From contig JACATO010000132.1 of NCBI GenBank assembly GCA_018389105.1, forward strand, positions 1,314,501 through 1,378,500: a stretch of DNA of 64,000 nucleotides, given 5' to 3'. The notes under the pieces are model-generated. The model had not been told where the DNA came from. It searched no databases and saw nothing but the letters and a program-made list of their open reading frames with translations. Below are positions 21,784-33,600 of the stretch, in pieces (positions within the stretch are counted from its first letter, which is position 1; the number at the start of each line of letters is the position of its first letter). Source of the stretch: Nautilus pompilius. Taxonomy: Eukaryota > Mollusca > Cephalopoda > Nautilida > Nautilidae. The position numbers and the translations under genes were made by a program.

Positions 21784-24419
21784 TGCTAGCTATTCTGTAT
21801 CATTGCATATGTAATGTCTTGTTCAGATGAAAATATTGTAAATTAATTTAATACAATTATTTTCAATTTGAAATGATGTCCTTAAATACAAAAAAGTTTA
21901 TAAACAGTAATAAATGTAATAATTAAAAATTTTATTTAAATAAAAATTAAACTTTTTAATATTGAAAATTTAGAGGATTTTCAGGAAACTTGTGCTTAAA
22001 TGGGTTTACTGAACTAAATTCAGATTTTACTAGTAAATGTAAGCTTTTGTGAAAAATGGAATGGAAAAGTATCCTGGGTTGGCATTTTTAACAAGGAAGA
22101 AAGGAAATTCTCTTCTGTGTGAATTTGAAAGAGTTGATGAAATAATGATCTTCTTGGTATCATGCTGTCATTGAAATAATAAGTAAGTACAATAATAAAC
22201 AGACTATATGTTGATATTGCAATAAGTTTCTATACTTAGGATCTCAAAAATTGTTACAAAAAGACTAAAGAGACAAAATATTCTTAATTAATATGTCACT
22301 CTTAAGATATACAGTAAAAAATGGGGGTATTGCTAATTTTCTTTTTATGTAAAATGCTTTGTACAGAATGATTGATTAAGTGTGCATCACACTAACTTGC
22401 CATGTTAATGGTCTAAAATGAATACCAACTGGAACCTGTGAAATAATTGTTTCTTACCATAATGTGCCAGATCATTAATACTCGTAGGTAGTCCAGTTCA
22501 GGTAAGAAGTATTCTGTCATGACCTTTCAGTAGCCAAACAAAGCTATGGTATTTGACCTGACATCATGTAGAAAGGCTTTGTATTGTCTCAGTATCAGAA
22601 CATTTTCAAACCCAGAAACACCTGTTGGAAATGAAGTTATCTGGGAAGCCATTTGTGACTGAAAAAAATGATAGTTCTAGTTCCAGACATCAGAATCTTT
22701 TTCTAATAACTGGTTTCTTCCTGGACACAATAAATCTAAATGCTTAGCACAAAAAAAAAAAGAAAAGTCATTTTTGGAAAATACTTTTCATTTACTCTAC
22801 TTCTTTGTGTACTTTGCACACAAATAAGTATATTGAAACATTCTAAAATTATCAAATTGTGACAAAATCTTTTTAATTGCATTGTACACTCACAAACTTT
22901 AGTGAGCATGAAACTGTCACATGTAATATCATACTAAAGTTTCATTTTTGCATGAAAACTTGTTTTGTATTAATTAAGGGAATTTGCATTTGCATGTGTA
23001 AGGAATCCATATATATTAGAACATGAAATAAGAATGGCATCAATCCTATAAAATTAAAGAGAACATTCTGGCATACTGACTGTCAAGAACAAATTGCTAT
23101 GAGATTAAGAATGAAGTTATTCTGTCTTGTCATAAATCATAAAACTTGACAGTGTGCCAGCAAGAGTAAACCTCACATAATGAACTTTGAGATAGGCTGA
23201 TCTATTTAATTGAACCATCACCAAACATTGTATCTGATAACTAAGCAGTGCATTGGCTTGACTGTGCTAAAACAAAGTGCAGTAGATTTGTCATGATTTT
23301 TAGTAAATTTTGTTAACTGTGTACCATCAAAAAGACCAGCACTTTTGAGTCAGTGTAGTGTTTGTTTTTTTTTTCTAATCCCACTTACTTTTTCCCTTGC
23401 TGCTAGTCTTGTCCACACCCACCTAAGCAGATTACATAAAACCATTGCATGAAGCACTACAGATAAAAATTTCTAAATGCTGAATGATATTGTGGATAAT
23501 ATTTCTGATTGCCCAACATTATGCTAAGAAAATGTTCAGCAGTCTTTGAGGAGTTAAGGCCTTTCCTGGTCAGCACTGCTGATTGGGCAGGCCCAAATGC
23601 CTTGAAGTTGGTCTGGCAGGTGTCCTAGTTGAGGGAGCAAACATTTGACTGGCTCTTGGTTTCAGGGTGGGGGGAGGGCCACATGGCCAAAGCTGTGACA
23701 CCTCACAGGACTCACTCCCACTTTGAAAAGAGCAATACATGCACACCTTTAACCATATATTCACATGCACACATCATCACAAAAAACAGAGAGAAGATTT
23801 CCAGACACCATTTTCTTCTTGTCTCAGAACAACAGGATGCACAGCTACAGTAGCAGGACAGGGAATGTTCTTACACAACACACATCATGCTGGTTCTTCC
23901 AGGAAATGCTCACTGACCACAAATGTAATCCTTTCTTTGTTTCTATTGAGCTGAACCTAATTTGAAGCTTTATACAGATTCATCAGTTAATGTAATGTTC
24001 ATTGTAATCACAAACATCAAAATAAACAAAACTTTCATCTGTTAAAAATGAAGCTATAAAATATAATCTTGTTTTACACTACAAAGCTCTGTGGGAAAAT
24101 ATTGAATTTTGGAAGGAAGGTTTAAGATCTAAGAAAAACAGTCACTAATTTAGATTTTGTCACCAAGAAACATTCTATATTGCTCTTTTTAAAAACAAAA
24201 TATATTTTTTAACCAGAGTCAAATGCAATGACAAAAGCCTAGCCACTCTCGTAAATGAATTTATTTGACCAAATTTACATATTTCAGTCATTATATGTAA
24301 ATTCTTTATTTACCCATGGTCATGTTATAGGCTATTCAGAGTGTGACCAGTCATTGACATGTTGCCAATGATCAGCATTTCTTGTGTATCTTGGACCAGT
24401 TTTATTGTGAAGTTCACTG
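20261..24419. other. non-coding DNA, no gene seen
   Basis: A 106-codon minus-strand ORF at 20447-20767 shows no motif I recognise. More complex sequence at 22440-22740 and a less AT-rich block at 23540-23960 (with a G-run and CA-rich part) may be old repeats, but I cannot name them. No TIR pair was identified. Confidence 0.45.
21750..21781. repeat. (TA)n microsatellite
   Basis: Uninterrupted TA dinucleotide array of about 30 bp. It can extrude a cruciform and is likely length-variable. Confidence 0.95.
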
Positions 24420-24955
24420 TTATGGCAAAGTGATCTTGGAGTATTCACCACATCTCCACTTACCATAAAGATTCTCTTGCTAACTCCATATATCTAAAAG
24501 AAATTAATCAAACAATGTTTCAGCATCATCTCAAACGACTTGGCTACAGACAGTGCATAGCACATTAAAAACTTTAGTCCAGTAGGAATAAAATGCCTTG
24601 AAAGGTTTGATCAGAGGACATGACTGACAAGAAATGAGTATTGGTGGCGTGTACTCTTCTTTGATGAGTCCAGGTTTCAGCATGTCACATATATAGGTCA
24701 AACCTGGGTTTGGAGAAGTTCTAACAAAGACCACTTTGTCTTCAGCCTGCAGTTAAGAAAAAGGCAAGAATATCACAGCATGAGATATGATTGAGCAAAA
24801 TGGGGGAAAGCACAAGTGTGTTTGTTGAAGGATGCCTCAATCTTGCAAGGTACATTGCCATTTTAAAGGCACATCTACCATTGTACCAACAAAGAATACC
24901 AAAATTTGATGTTATATTCTTTAGTAGGTTGGCACTATCTGCCACATCTCTTATG
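24420..24955 (+). pseudogene. Tc1-like transposase remnant
   Basis: A heavily decayed plus-strand reading. An N-terminal part near 24440-24540 gives SPLTIKILLANSIYLKEINQ and HHLKRLGYRQ, the second helix-turn-helix style. The catalytic entry at about 24638-24676 gives WWRVLFFDESRFQ, the first Asp of Tc1 transposases, followed by TWVWRSSNKDHFVFS. Then a frame near 24810-24950 gives ESTSVFVEGCLNLARYIAILKA, matching the middle strand region. Multiple stops and frameshifts are present. The last two catalytic residues were not found downstream. No TIRs were detected, so the copy is old. It differs from the Tc1 at 11650 and belongs to another subfamily. Confidence 0.65.
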
Positions 24956-27900
24956 TGAACACAGTTTGCATTGCAAGAGGAATCAAGGCATTCACTTTCT
25001 TTCTTGGGTATCCCAAAATTTCTGATACGAATTCATTCAAGCACCTGACATGGTATCTGAATTCTGAATTATCAGCTGAGAACAATCAGTCCAAGTCCCA
25101 GCAATATGATGGAATTAAGGAAAGCTTTCACAAGGATATGGGGGAAACCACAGATTGTGATACAAAATTCTTTTATATTTGAATGACTGGTCATCTCAGA
25201 CACACTGCCTTTAATTATTTAAATAAACTATGAATGTGCATAAAACGTATTTTAATTTGGAAGTTTCTTAGCATAGTGTTTGTTGTTCAACTAATTTGTT
25301 ATTAAAATTGGAATCATTAAGTTATCATTTTTCTTTTTTCAAAGTTCTATTTAATGGTTGAATTGATTTGAATTTGTATGCCCCCTGTGAAATTAATTTT
25401 TGAATACTTTTAAATTGGCTACAAAATAATTACAAATTACTAAATTTAAATACAGTAACAACAGCAAAAACAAAGAATGTAGTGAGTTAACAGATGTTAC
25501 TTTCATCATTTATTATTTTTTAAATCAAATATTTAAAAAGTGAAGAAAATAATAAAAAGGAAATCTTCCAAACCTTTGTTTTGATTTCTAAATTAGACTG
25601 GCATGAAGATGATAAGATATTTAAGATTTCTAATAATTTTCTCAGTCACTGGAGTGAAAATTAATTGTAATCATAGAGATTTATAATTTTAAAGTATTTT
25701 TGTTTTTATTGGCTATATATAAGTCTGACCATGTTTAAACGTCTAATAGCGTACAGGGGAATGTGCACAAAAACTTTGTCACACTGTGTGGTGAGCTAAG
25801 ATATTCTGACTTACTAATGATATAAAAATAAATCTACAAAAAAGAGGATTTGAGCCACCTTGCAAGCATAGTGCAATAACAGTAAGGTGGGCATTGCATT
25901 TAATAAGTTAGTTTCTTGTTTGTTTCTCTAGTGTAATTGACTGTCTTTTTTATTTCCTTGTGATGGATGGTATCTCTTGACCCACAGCTAAGGAATATTT
26001 CACGAGTCATCACTAAGAGAGTAGACTTTTTGGTTTAGTACATAAAAGCTTTCTAATTACTCTGCTCAAGAAGATTATTTATAAAGTAGTTTTGAGTGAG
26101 TATACATTAGTGTATGGTTTCAGATACAAATGACTATCACTGTTACTGTCTGTATAAGATGGAGAAAGACAACCAATCAAATGATCATGTATGTTGACAA
26201 GTGTATGCTATATTGTATCTAGAAACCAATAAAATGATTAAATGTGATCCAGATTTGCTGTTCCTTTAGTTGTAGAAAATATGCATTTCAAAATATTAAA
26301 TTATCGAGGGATTTCAGGTTGTGATAATTACCTAGGTCTTAAGTTGTTACTTGCTATACAGAATATTAGAGCTCAAGACATGTTTTGATTTATTTATTTC
26401 TAGATGGACTTTTTTCTTTTAGAAAATCATAAAAATATATTCTTAACAGGATGCAATTTGTATATTTATTTATTTCTGTGTCATGCAATTTGTAGTTTTT
26501 AATGTGTTGTTCCAACCACTAATTAAAATGGAAATCCAGAAAAGCTTCACAACTTTAACACATCCTTTTGTCTGGAAAAATCGTTTTTCTTCTTTGATGT
26601 TGTATCATTTTGTGGACTCCCTTCCTGAACCCTTCCAGCTTGTGTACTGCTGCCCTTGATTAGCTTGTGGTCCAAGCAGACAAAAGTGAATGTGACTTAT
26701 GTCCATATTGCTCATTCTCCCCAGCATAAGATGTTTTATAATAAAAATGCACCCACAAACACACACACAAACACTCATTTACACACAGGCACTCAATTAA
26801 GTATTTTTAAAATTAGATTAACACACACATTATGCAGAAAATTTTCCTTATTTACCAGTAATTTTCACATTATTAAACAGAGGACTTTATCACCTTTTGG
26901 TGGAGCAAGAGGAAGCTATAAAATATCTATAGCACAGCAGCAATTAGTGCGATCTGTATGAAAATGCAGATGACAAGAAAAGTCCATTAATTAAATAAAA
27001 GAGGCTATATTTCGATTCTGCAGACTTGTATATAATGTAATTATAAGAATCGTGACAAAGATTGATTATCCATATCACAATTCCAAGTAATTTTTTTTAC
27101 TTTTTATTTCATCCTCTTTTAGAAGAACCCTAGATTTTCTGAAAATGTTTGTTCTTGTTACATTTGACCTTTTTGCAACCCAAATACATGAATAAAAAGT
27201 TAATTTTTTTAGATTTAATGAATTTTAATTGAAATTATATTGTGTAAACCAATGGAAATTAAACAAAAATTTATAGATTCTAATTTTTTTTTATTGCTCA
27301 TAAGATGTTCATAGTTACACCACATGAGGAATCTGTTGATTAATAGTTATCACTGTACATTTAAATGCCAGCAACTTAAAGGATGTTTATATATATACAG
27401 TTACTGATATACAAGTTTTATGCTTTTATTTGTGGTTATGTCATTTTTTTAATATTGTGCTTTTGTTTTAAGTAAATTATTTTTATCAGAAAAGTGTGAT
27501 CTATTTAATTAGACTTAACTATACTGCAAATTCATACTAAAACCTACTCATTATTACAATTTAAAATTTTCTATATACCATCTGGGGCCCACTACTCTTT
27601 AAATCTGTATTACTTGTCATAGGTTGAGCCACCAGGTCTATAGTACCTTCATTAATATAATCTTTTGTAATGACAAATTATTATTACCTCAACCCTATGT
27701 GTTTTGCATTATGGGTGTGTTGACTAAATATATAGTGAGTTCAGCAGAAGTATTAATGTAAATGCAACCCAGATAGTATAAGGTAAAAATTGACATTTTA
27801 TATGGAGGGTTAAAGATATTATAAGGTTACATTGACATTTTTATAATCTATGTAAATTGGGTCATTTGATGCTTTTAGTCAAGACTTTGTGAAAATTAGT

Positions 27901-28677
27901 TTCAATTAATGTTTTGTTTAGAAACAACTTATAGTTTGCATCAATTTATTGTTTCACTTGTTAATTTCTCTCATTTGAAAAGTCATAGTAACTCTTTCTT
28001 CAGTACTCAAATTGTCTGCATGAGTCTCAGTACATATTAAAATTCAGTACATAAGAAAATAAATTTGGATTTATTTACTCATTTGAAAAAAAAGTTAATC
28101 TTTAACATATATATGAACATATTTTTAACCTCATCTCATTTAACACAGCAAATACAGATTTTTCTGTGAGGTAATATCCTGATAACACATAATAAATCAT
28201 ATACAATCAAAAATGGAATATTTCCCTTATTGTGTTTATCCTTAAGCTTAAACATATCAATGATTCATATTTTGGAAACTTCCTTTATTTTAACTCAGTT
28301 GTAAAGGAAACTTTGATTTCATGGATTTGTTTTACCTTTTAGAATTACAGATATTTTATTATATTATTACTATATAAAAAGCTAATAATTTTAGCAAAAT
28401 TTTTGTTTAAAACTTTTTTTCTGCTAGACTTACTGACTTTTATTTGTCTGTCAATGTAGGGTCGTTTGCTTTAAAAATAGATTGGCGATCAGGTCTGGCA
28501 CAATCCTTACATGTGATTTGGCTCCATTAAAAAAAAGTACTTACTATATTTTTTCTGAAAAAAATGTTCAAAATGTGAAGCGATTGATACTGGTTCAAGT
28601 TTAACTATTTGCAAAGTGTAAGGTATTCCACAAAATATTAATTGATTTCAAAGAAACAAAGTAAAACTATACATATA
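24956..28677. other. AT-rich non-coding DNA, no gene seen
   Basis: Long stretch with CA-rich imperfect sequence at about 26750-26830. No protein motif or transposon end was recognised. The ORFs at 24955-25182 and 26656-26961 show none of the features of real exons. Confidence 0.45.
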
Positions 28678-30009
28678 CGAGGTGTAGTCAAAAAGTATCC
28701 GACCTTTGGCCAAAAAAACAAGTAATATTAAAAAACTCACCATTTTGATTTAGTTTCCTTCAAAGTATTCGCCTTGGGAGTCTCCACACTTCTGCCAGCG
28801 TTCCTGCCACTGCTGGAAACATTTCTAGAAATCACTTTTTGGGATGCTGTAGAGCTGTGCCGTCAAATTTTGCTTATGTCCTCTGTTGACTCAAACCTTC
28901 TCCCTTTGAGTGTTTTTTTTAGCTTTGGGAATAGCCAAAAGTCACATGGAACCAAGTCTGCGGAGTAGGAAGCCTGACGAACAAGTGGTGTGTTATGCTT
29001 GGCGAGGAATGCTTGGACAACGTGGGCGGAATGAGCGGGTGCGTTGTCATGGTGGAGTCGCCAGTTCTTTGTTGCCCACAGGTCGGGTAGTTTTCGCCGC
29101 ACAGCTTCACGAAGGCGACAAAGAACCCCCAGGTAGTATTCTTTGTTAATTGTCTGACCTTGTGGTGCATATTCATGGTGCACAATACCTCTGTAGTAAA
29201 AAAAACAGGTCATCATCAGTTTAACATTGCTGCGCACCTGTCTTGCTTTCTTTGGTCTTGGCGAGGATGGATGCTTCCATTGGGATGATTGCAATTTTGT
29301 TCCAGGGTCATAGCTGTACACCCATGTCTCATCACCAGTGATGATAGTGTTCATGAAGTTTTGATCTTGGCTGGCACACTCCAGCATCTCCTGGGAGATT
29401 TCCTTTCTGTTTTCTTTCTGCTGGTCAGACAGCAACTTTGGTACGAATTTGGCCGACACCCTCCTCATGCACAAATCTTCTGTTATAATTGACTGAACTG
29501 ACCCATGGCTGATTCCAACTTCGGCAACAATCTCCTCAATAGTCACACAACGGTCTTCATAGACTATTCCTCGAACCTTTGCAATCATTTCGTCGTTTCT
29601 GCTAGTCGATGGTCTGCCACAGCGTGGCTCACTGTCCCCTGAGGTGCGGCCATCTTTGAACCGGTTGTACCACTCCTTCATTTGCGTTTTTCCCATAGCA
29701 TCATCTCCAAAGGCCTTCTGAATCTTCTCGATAGTCTGGGCTTGCATATCACCAAGTTTTTGGCAGAATTTGATACAGTATCTTTGCTCAATGCGCTCGG
29801 TCATCTTGACTAAAAAAGAAAAATCGCACAGCACTCTTCACGTCTGTACTCAATGTGTCACTGCAGGCGACTAGCGCAACCTACAGACACGAAAATTTTT
29901 GTGCATGTTCAGGAAGGATGCAGCCACCTAATACCCATGCGGATTTTGCTCACGCATTATTATTTTGTTCAAACAAATTCAAGGTTGGATACTTTTTGAC
30001 TACACCTCG
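28678..30009 (-). mobile_element. mariner transposon 1 (full length)
   Basis: 1332 bp between TA dinucleotides (28676-28677 and 30010-30011). The TIRs CGAGGTGTAGTCAAAAAGTATCC are identical at both ends for the first 23 bases and nearly so further in. It encodes a mariner transposase on the minus strand that is largely intact. It abuts a second, different mariner starting at 30014. Confidence 0.95.
28863..29804 (-). pseudogene. mariner transposase (DD34D), nearly intact
   Basis: The likely start is the Met of MTERIEQRYCIKFCQ at residue 11 of the open frame, near 29804. The order is an N-terminal HTH (IQKAFGDDAMGKTQMKEWYNRFKDG), a GRPSTSR hook, a second HTH (VGISHGSVQSIITEDL), the first Asp in ITGDETWVYSYDP, the second in RLHHDNAPAH, and the third in VPCDFWLFPKLK. 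There are 34 residues between the second and third Asp, giving DD34D. The family's WVPHxL motif reads FVPKLL here and YSPDL reads YSADL. The frame stops after STEDISKI; the remaining ~40 residues, ending GEYFEGN, follow in another frame with an extra TAG. The C-terminal frameshift probably inactivates it, but the core is uninterrupted, so the insertion is fairly young. Confidence 0.9.
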
Positions 30010-30013
30010 TATA

Positions 30014-31312
30014 CGAGGTCTGTCGAAAAAGTATCTGACCTTAGGCTGGGGAAAAAAATTACATACTTGATGGGGCTCAATTGCTAATCTCCTTCGAAGT
30101 AGGCCCCTTGTTCCTCCACACACTTAGCCCATCGACCCTTCCACTGTTCGAAGCACGTCTGGAATGCTTCCGGAATGGCTCTCAGCTCCGCTGTCACATT
30201 CCACATGATGTCCTCTCGACTCTCAAAGTGGGAGCCTTTCAGTGGCATCTTCATTTGTGGGAACAACCAGAAGTCAGAAGGAGCATGTCTGGAGAGTAGA
30301 GAGCCTGGCGAATGAGTGAAATGCCATTCTTTGCCAAGAAACCTTGGATCAGCTGCATTGTATGAGCCTGGGTGTTGTCATGATAAAGCAGCCAGTTTTG
30401 CGAAGCCCACAGATCTGGTCTCTTGTGCCAAACTGCATCACGAAGATATCGGAGGACTTCCTGATAGTACTCCTTTGTAACTGTTTGTCCTTCTGGTGCG
30501 TATTCATGATGCAAAACGCCTCGGTAGTCGAAGAAAACAGTCAGCATCACCTTGATTTTTCTCCAGACATGACGTGCTTTTTTGGGCCTTGGCGACATTG
30601 GGTGTTTCCACTGTGACAACTGAGCTTTGGTTTCCGTGTTGTACCCGTACACCCACGTCTCATCTCCAGTTATCACGGTATTCTGGAACTCAGGATTCCT
30701 GTTGGCAGTATCCAGCAGTTCCTGCACAACCTCAAGACGAAATAGTTGTTGTTCCTGAGAAAGCAGTTTGGGCACAATGCAAGCCCAAATCCTCCTTTAA
30801 AATTGCATGTCCAGAATATTTACTGATCCAAACCTCGTCACCAATTTCCCGCACCGTCAAATGAGGATCCTCCATATCAAGGTCCACACTTTCTTGATAA
30901 CAACTGCATTGTGGCTTGTTGACGGCCTCCCGGAACACTGGTCACTTTCCACCGATGTGCGGTCATCTTTAAACCTATTGTACCATTCTTTTTTTTGGGT
31001 AACACCCATCGCATTGTCACCAAATGCCTGTTGAATTTGCAAATTGTTTTTGCTTGGGTATCTCCAAGCTTTTGGCAAAACTTGATGCAAGATCATTGCT
31101 CCACCATCACGGGCGAAATGAAAATGTGACGAGTAAGTAGTACAGCACCTCACATGATGGCTACCTGACAGTGACTGATGAATCCAGCAAGCCCGCCAAA
31201 AACCACGCATGTGATTGAAGGCATGCGGCTCCACTATGCATACTTTTGCCACCCTAATGTCATTATTTCTCACAGGAAAAAATAAAGTCGGATAGTTTTT
31301 CGACAGACCTCG
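30014..31312 (-). mobile_element. mariner transposon 2 (full length, decayed)
   Basis: 1299 bp between TA dinucleotides (30012-30013 and 31313-31314). The TIRs are CGAGGTCTGTCGAAAAAGTA at the left and CGAGGTCTGTCGAAAAACTA on the opposite strand at the right. Same orientation as mariner 1 but a different subfamily by TIR and protein sequence. Only TATA separates the two elements. Confidence 0.95.
30084..31130 (-). pseudogene. mariner transposase (DD34D) pseudogene, frameshifted
   Basis: Recognisable parts run down the minus strand through at least four frame changes. They are QQAFGDNAMGVTQKKEWYNRF and GRPSTSH (N-terminal HTH and hook), IGDEVWISKYS (second HTH), MPKLLSQEQQLFR, then a long open piece (30775-30251) with ITGDETWVYGYNTETK (first Asp), LLYHDNTQAH (second Asp) and ALYSPDM. 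A single missing base just after YSPDM shifts the frame immediately before the third catalytic Asp; the other frame continues DFWLFPQMK and runs on (30266-30084) to the C-terminal KCVEEQGAYFEGD. It is more decayed than mariner 1. Confidence 0.9.
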
Positions 31313-31314
31313 TA

Positions 31315-32719
31315 TATTGGTTATCCCCATATAGGTTGTAAAAAATGTGTGGCACAGATACAAATTAATTGTTGAAAATACTGTGGCTGTTAATAAGGAC
31401 CATAATTTGGGAAAATTTTGACAACTCATAATTAATTGGCTTCTATGAGAACACCTGTTTTTTTTTTTTTTTGTTAATAAGAGTATTTTATTATTATATT
31501 TTAACTATTATCTTAAAACTTTTGTAATACATGCTTTTGTGCTGTAATATTTTTATAACATTTTAATGTTTTAATTTATTTTCAGTAAAATATTTTGAAA
31601 AGGCAAAAAAAATCAGCCAATACTTTCTTAAAACATGCAACACACTACCTGTTGGTGGCTGTGCTGGTTGAATAATATCAGCAAAATAAATATTTTTAAA
31701 ATATTTTTTAGAGAACTTTACAGGCAAAGTATCCTTATTTCAGTTAGTAGCCGTCTAACCTTTTCTCTATCAATATAAAGCAATCTACTTTTCTATTCAT
31801 AGTCTAAAAATGGAGAATGCGTAAATGTCATTCAGATTTCACACAACTGTCGGTCAATACATTTTATATGGGTGTCCTCATTTTGGTATTTTTGGCTGTG
31901 TGATATCTCAAATCACTTTTATAGCCAACACATTATTCGCTGTGTGCTAGTCCTGTGGGACTCTGACAAGATGACCCTATGGTACATTTCTAACTGACAA
32001 GGTATGTGTATTAATCCTTGATAATGAGAGCCCCAGAGTACACACATGGCAATGAAATTAGTTGTCTGCAATGTTCAATAATTCACCACCACTACTAATA
32101 CTAATGGATGTTCCTGTGCTGAGACAAATAATCAGGTAACATTGAGGTAATGAGGACTTTGAAATTAATATAATTACAAAGTGCCAATCTGCTAAAGCAG
32201 AGATGATGTATATGCTTAACTTGGTGAGAAGCCATCTCTCAGCAGAAATCAAATTACTTGTTTCTGGGGACAAGTGTAACACAATTAAAACCCATGTATG
32301 TAGAGAATACATTCAATGCAACAAGTTAAGCCCATCTTGCAGCCAAACACTGAAAAGATAATAGTCAAAGAACTTATTTAAGAGTGTACATTTCATTCAG
32401 AAAATTAAGAGTTTTATTCTTGTGTTATTTGTTTTTTTTTACTTCATGGTATTTTAACAATACATGAAGCCTACACTAATTATGATTAATATAGTTTTCT
32501 AACAAAGAAAGTATACAAAAATTAATATATATATACATATTTTCACTGTTCTTTTTTATATGAAGAAAGAATAACAGAAACTTTGTGTTGTGTATGAGCA
32601 AGAAACACACAGACTACTCAAGGTCCAAAACAAAATATATATAGTCCTCAAAAAAAAAAAAAACATCTTTGAACATGACCCATTACTAATATGTATCAGT
32701 TTAGAAATAACTAGGTATC
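31315..32719. other. non-coding DNA with a complex patch at 31.8-32.3 kb
   Basis: A poly-T run lies at about 31459-31472. The stretch 31840-32340 is of higher complexity, without repeats or ORFs, and might be a further conserved non-coding element. There is no positive evidence beyond composition. Confidence 0.4.
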
Positions 32720-33600
32720 ATTTAACATTAGGTGAGGTAGCTCAAACCATCAGAATGGTTCAAAGAGTGATGATGCAGACTGCCATTGGTTCTTAATACA
32801 TTGTTGCAGTGTCATCCCTTTGGCACTAACAAGGTACTGTCAGACTGGCTAGTTCATGGAGAAACCTTGTCCAGGATTTTCAAGAGTTGTAGCCTTTCAT
32901 GAGGATTTTATCTTGTCATTCTTGCCAGAATAAATCATTTTTAAATATCCTGATCTTTTCAGAAAGACTTATAAAAAGCAACCATCAATAGAATTTTGAC
33001 AGACAGTTCACAAAAAGTTACATACTAATGTTATGTAATCCAGAATACCACTACTGTTTACCCCCTCTAGCATGGAATTAATCAATAGCTACATATGCAA
33101 TAGGTAATACAACATTGCAAATGGAGTTGAACCATTGATACCTTATTCTTTTCACTAACAAATCTAGATTCTATCTAGACATCAACAATGGACAGGCTGT
33201 AGTCTGGAAAAAAGCTGGAGAACAATTTACTAAGTGTGCCATTATTGTCTAGTTTGACGGATTTGTTAGATGCATTATTGCAACTGACCGAATGAGAAGA
33301 TCCCAACTTCATCGTTATGGATTACAACAACTGTCCTCACTGTGCACATGTTATCACTACTGACTGCATTTTAGTTCCACAATACCACTTGTATGATGTG
33401 GATTGCACAATCTCCAGACATAACCAATTGAACATGTTTGGGACATCCTAGAAGGCATGTTTGTGGTTTCCAGGTCTCCCCCACACTCTGCTGATCAACT
33501 GGAAGTGGCCCTGATCAAAGAATGGTACAAAAACTGGAATTTTTTTATCTGGTTATTCCAAAGCATGTGTAAACTTTTATTGCAGTTAATGGTGATTACA
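32720..33600 (+). pseudogene. Tc1-like transposase remnant
   Basis: Decayed plus-strand copy. Near 32720 a frame reads GEVAQTIRMVQRV (HTH-like). At about 33311-33370 it reads NFIVMDYNNCPHCAHVITTDC, matching the second catalytic Asp block (M-D-x-N-x-x-x-H). At about 33411-33530 it reads SPDITN then, after a frameshift, PIEHVWDIL followed by SPPHSADQLEVALIKEWYKNW. This is the third acidic residue plus the C-terminal helix region of Tc1 transposases. The order and spacing support the identification despite stops. No TIR was found. Confidence 0.7.

Noticed and set aside
28774..30864. Plus-strand ORFs across the two mariners
   Set aside because: Shadows of the minus-strand transposases.
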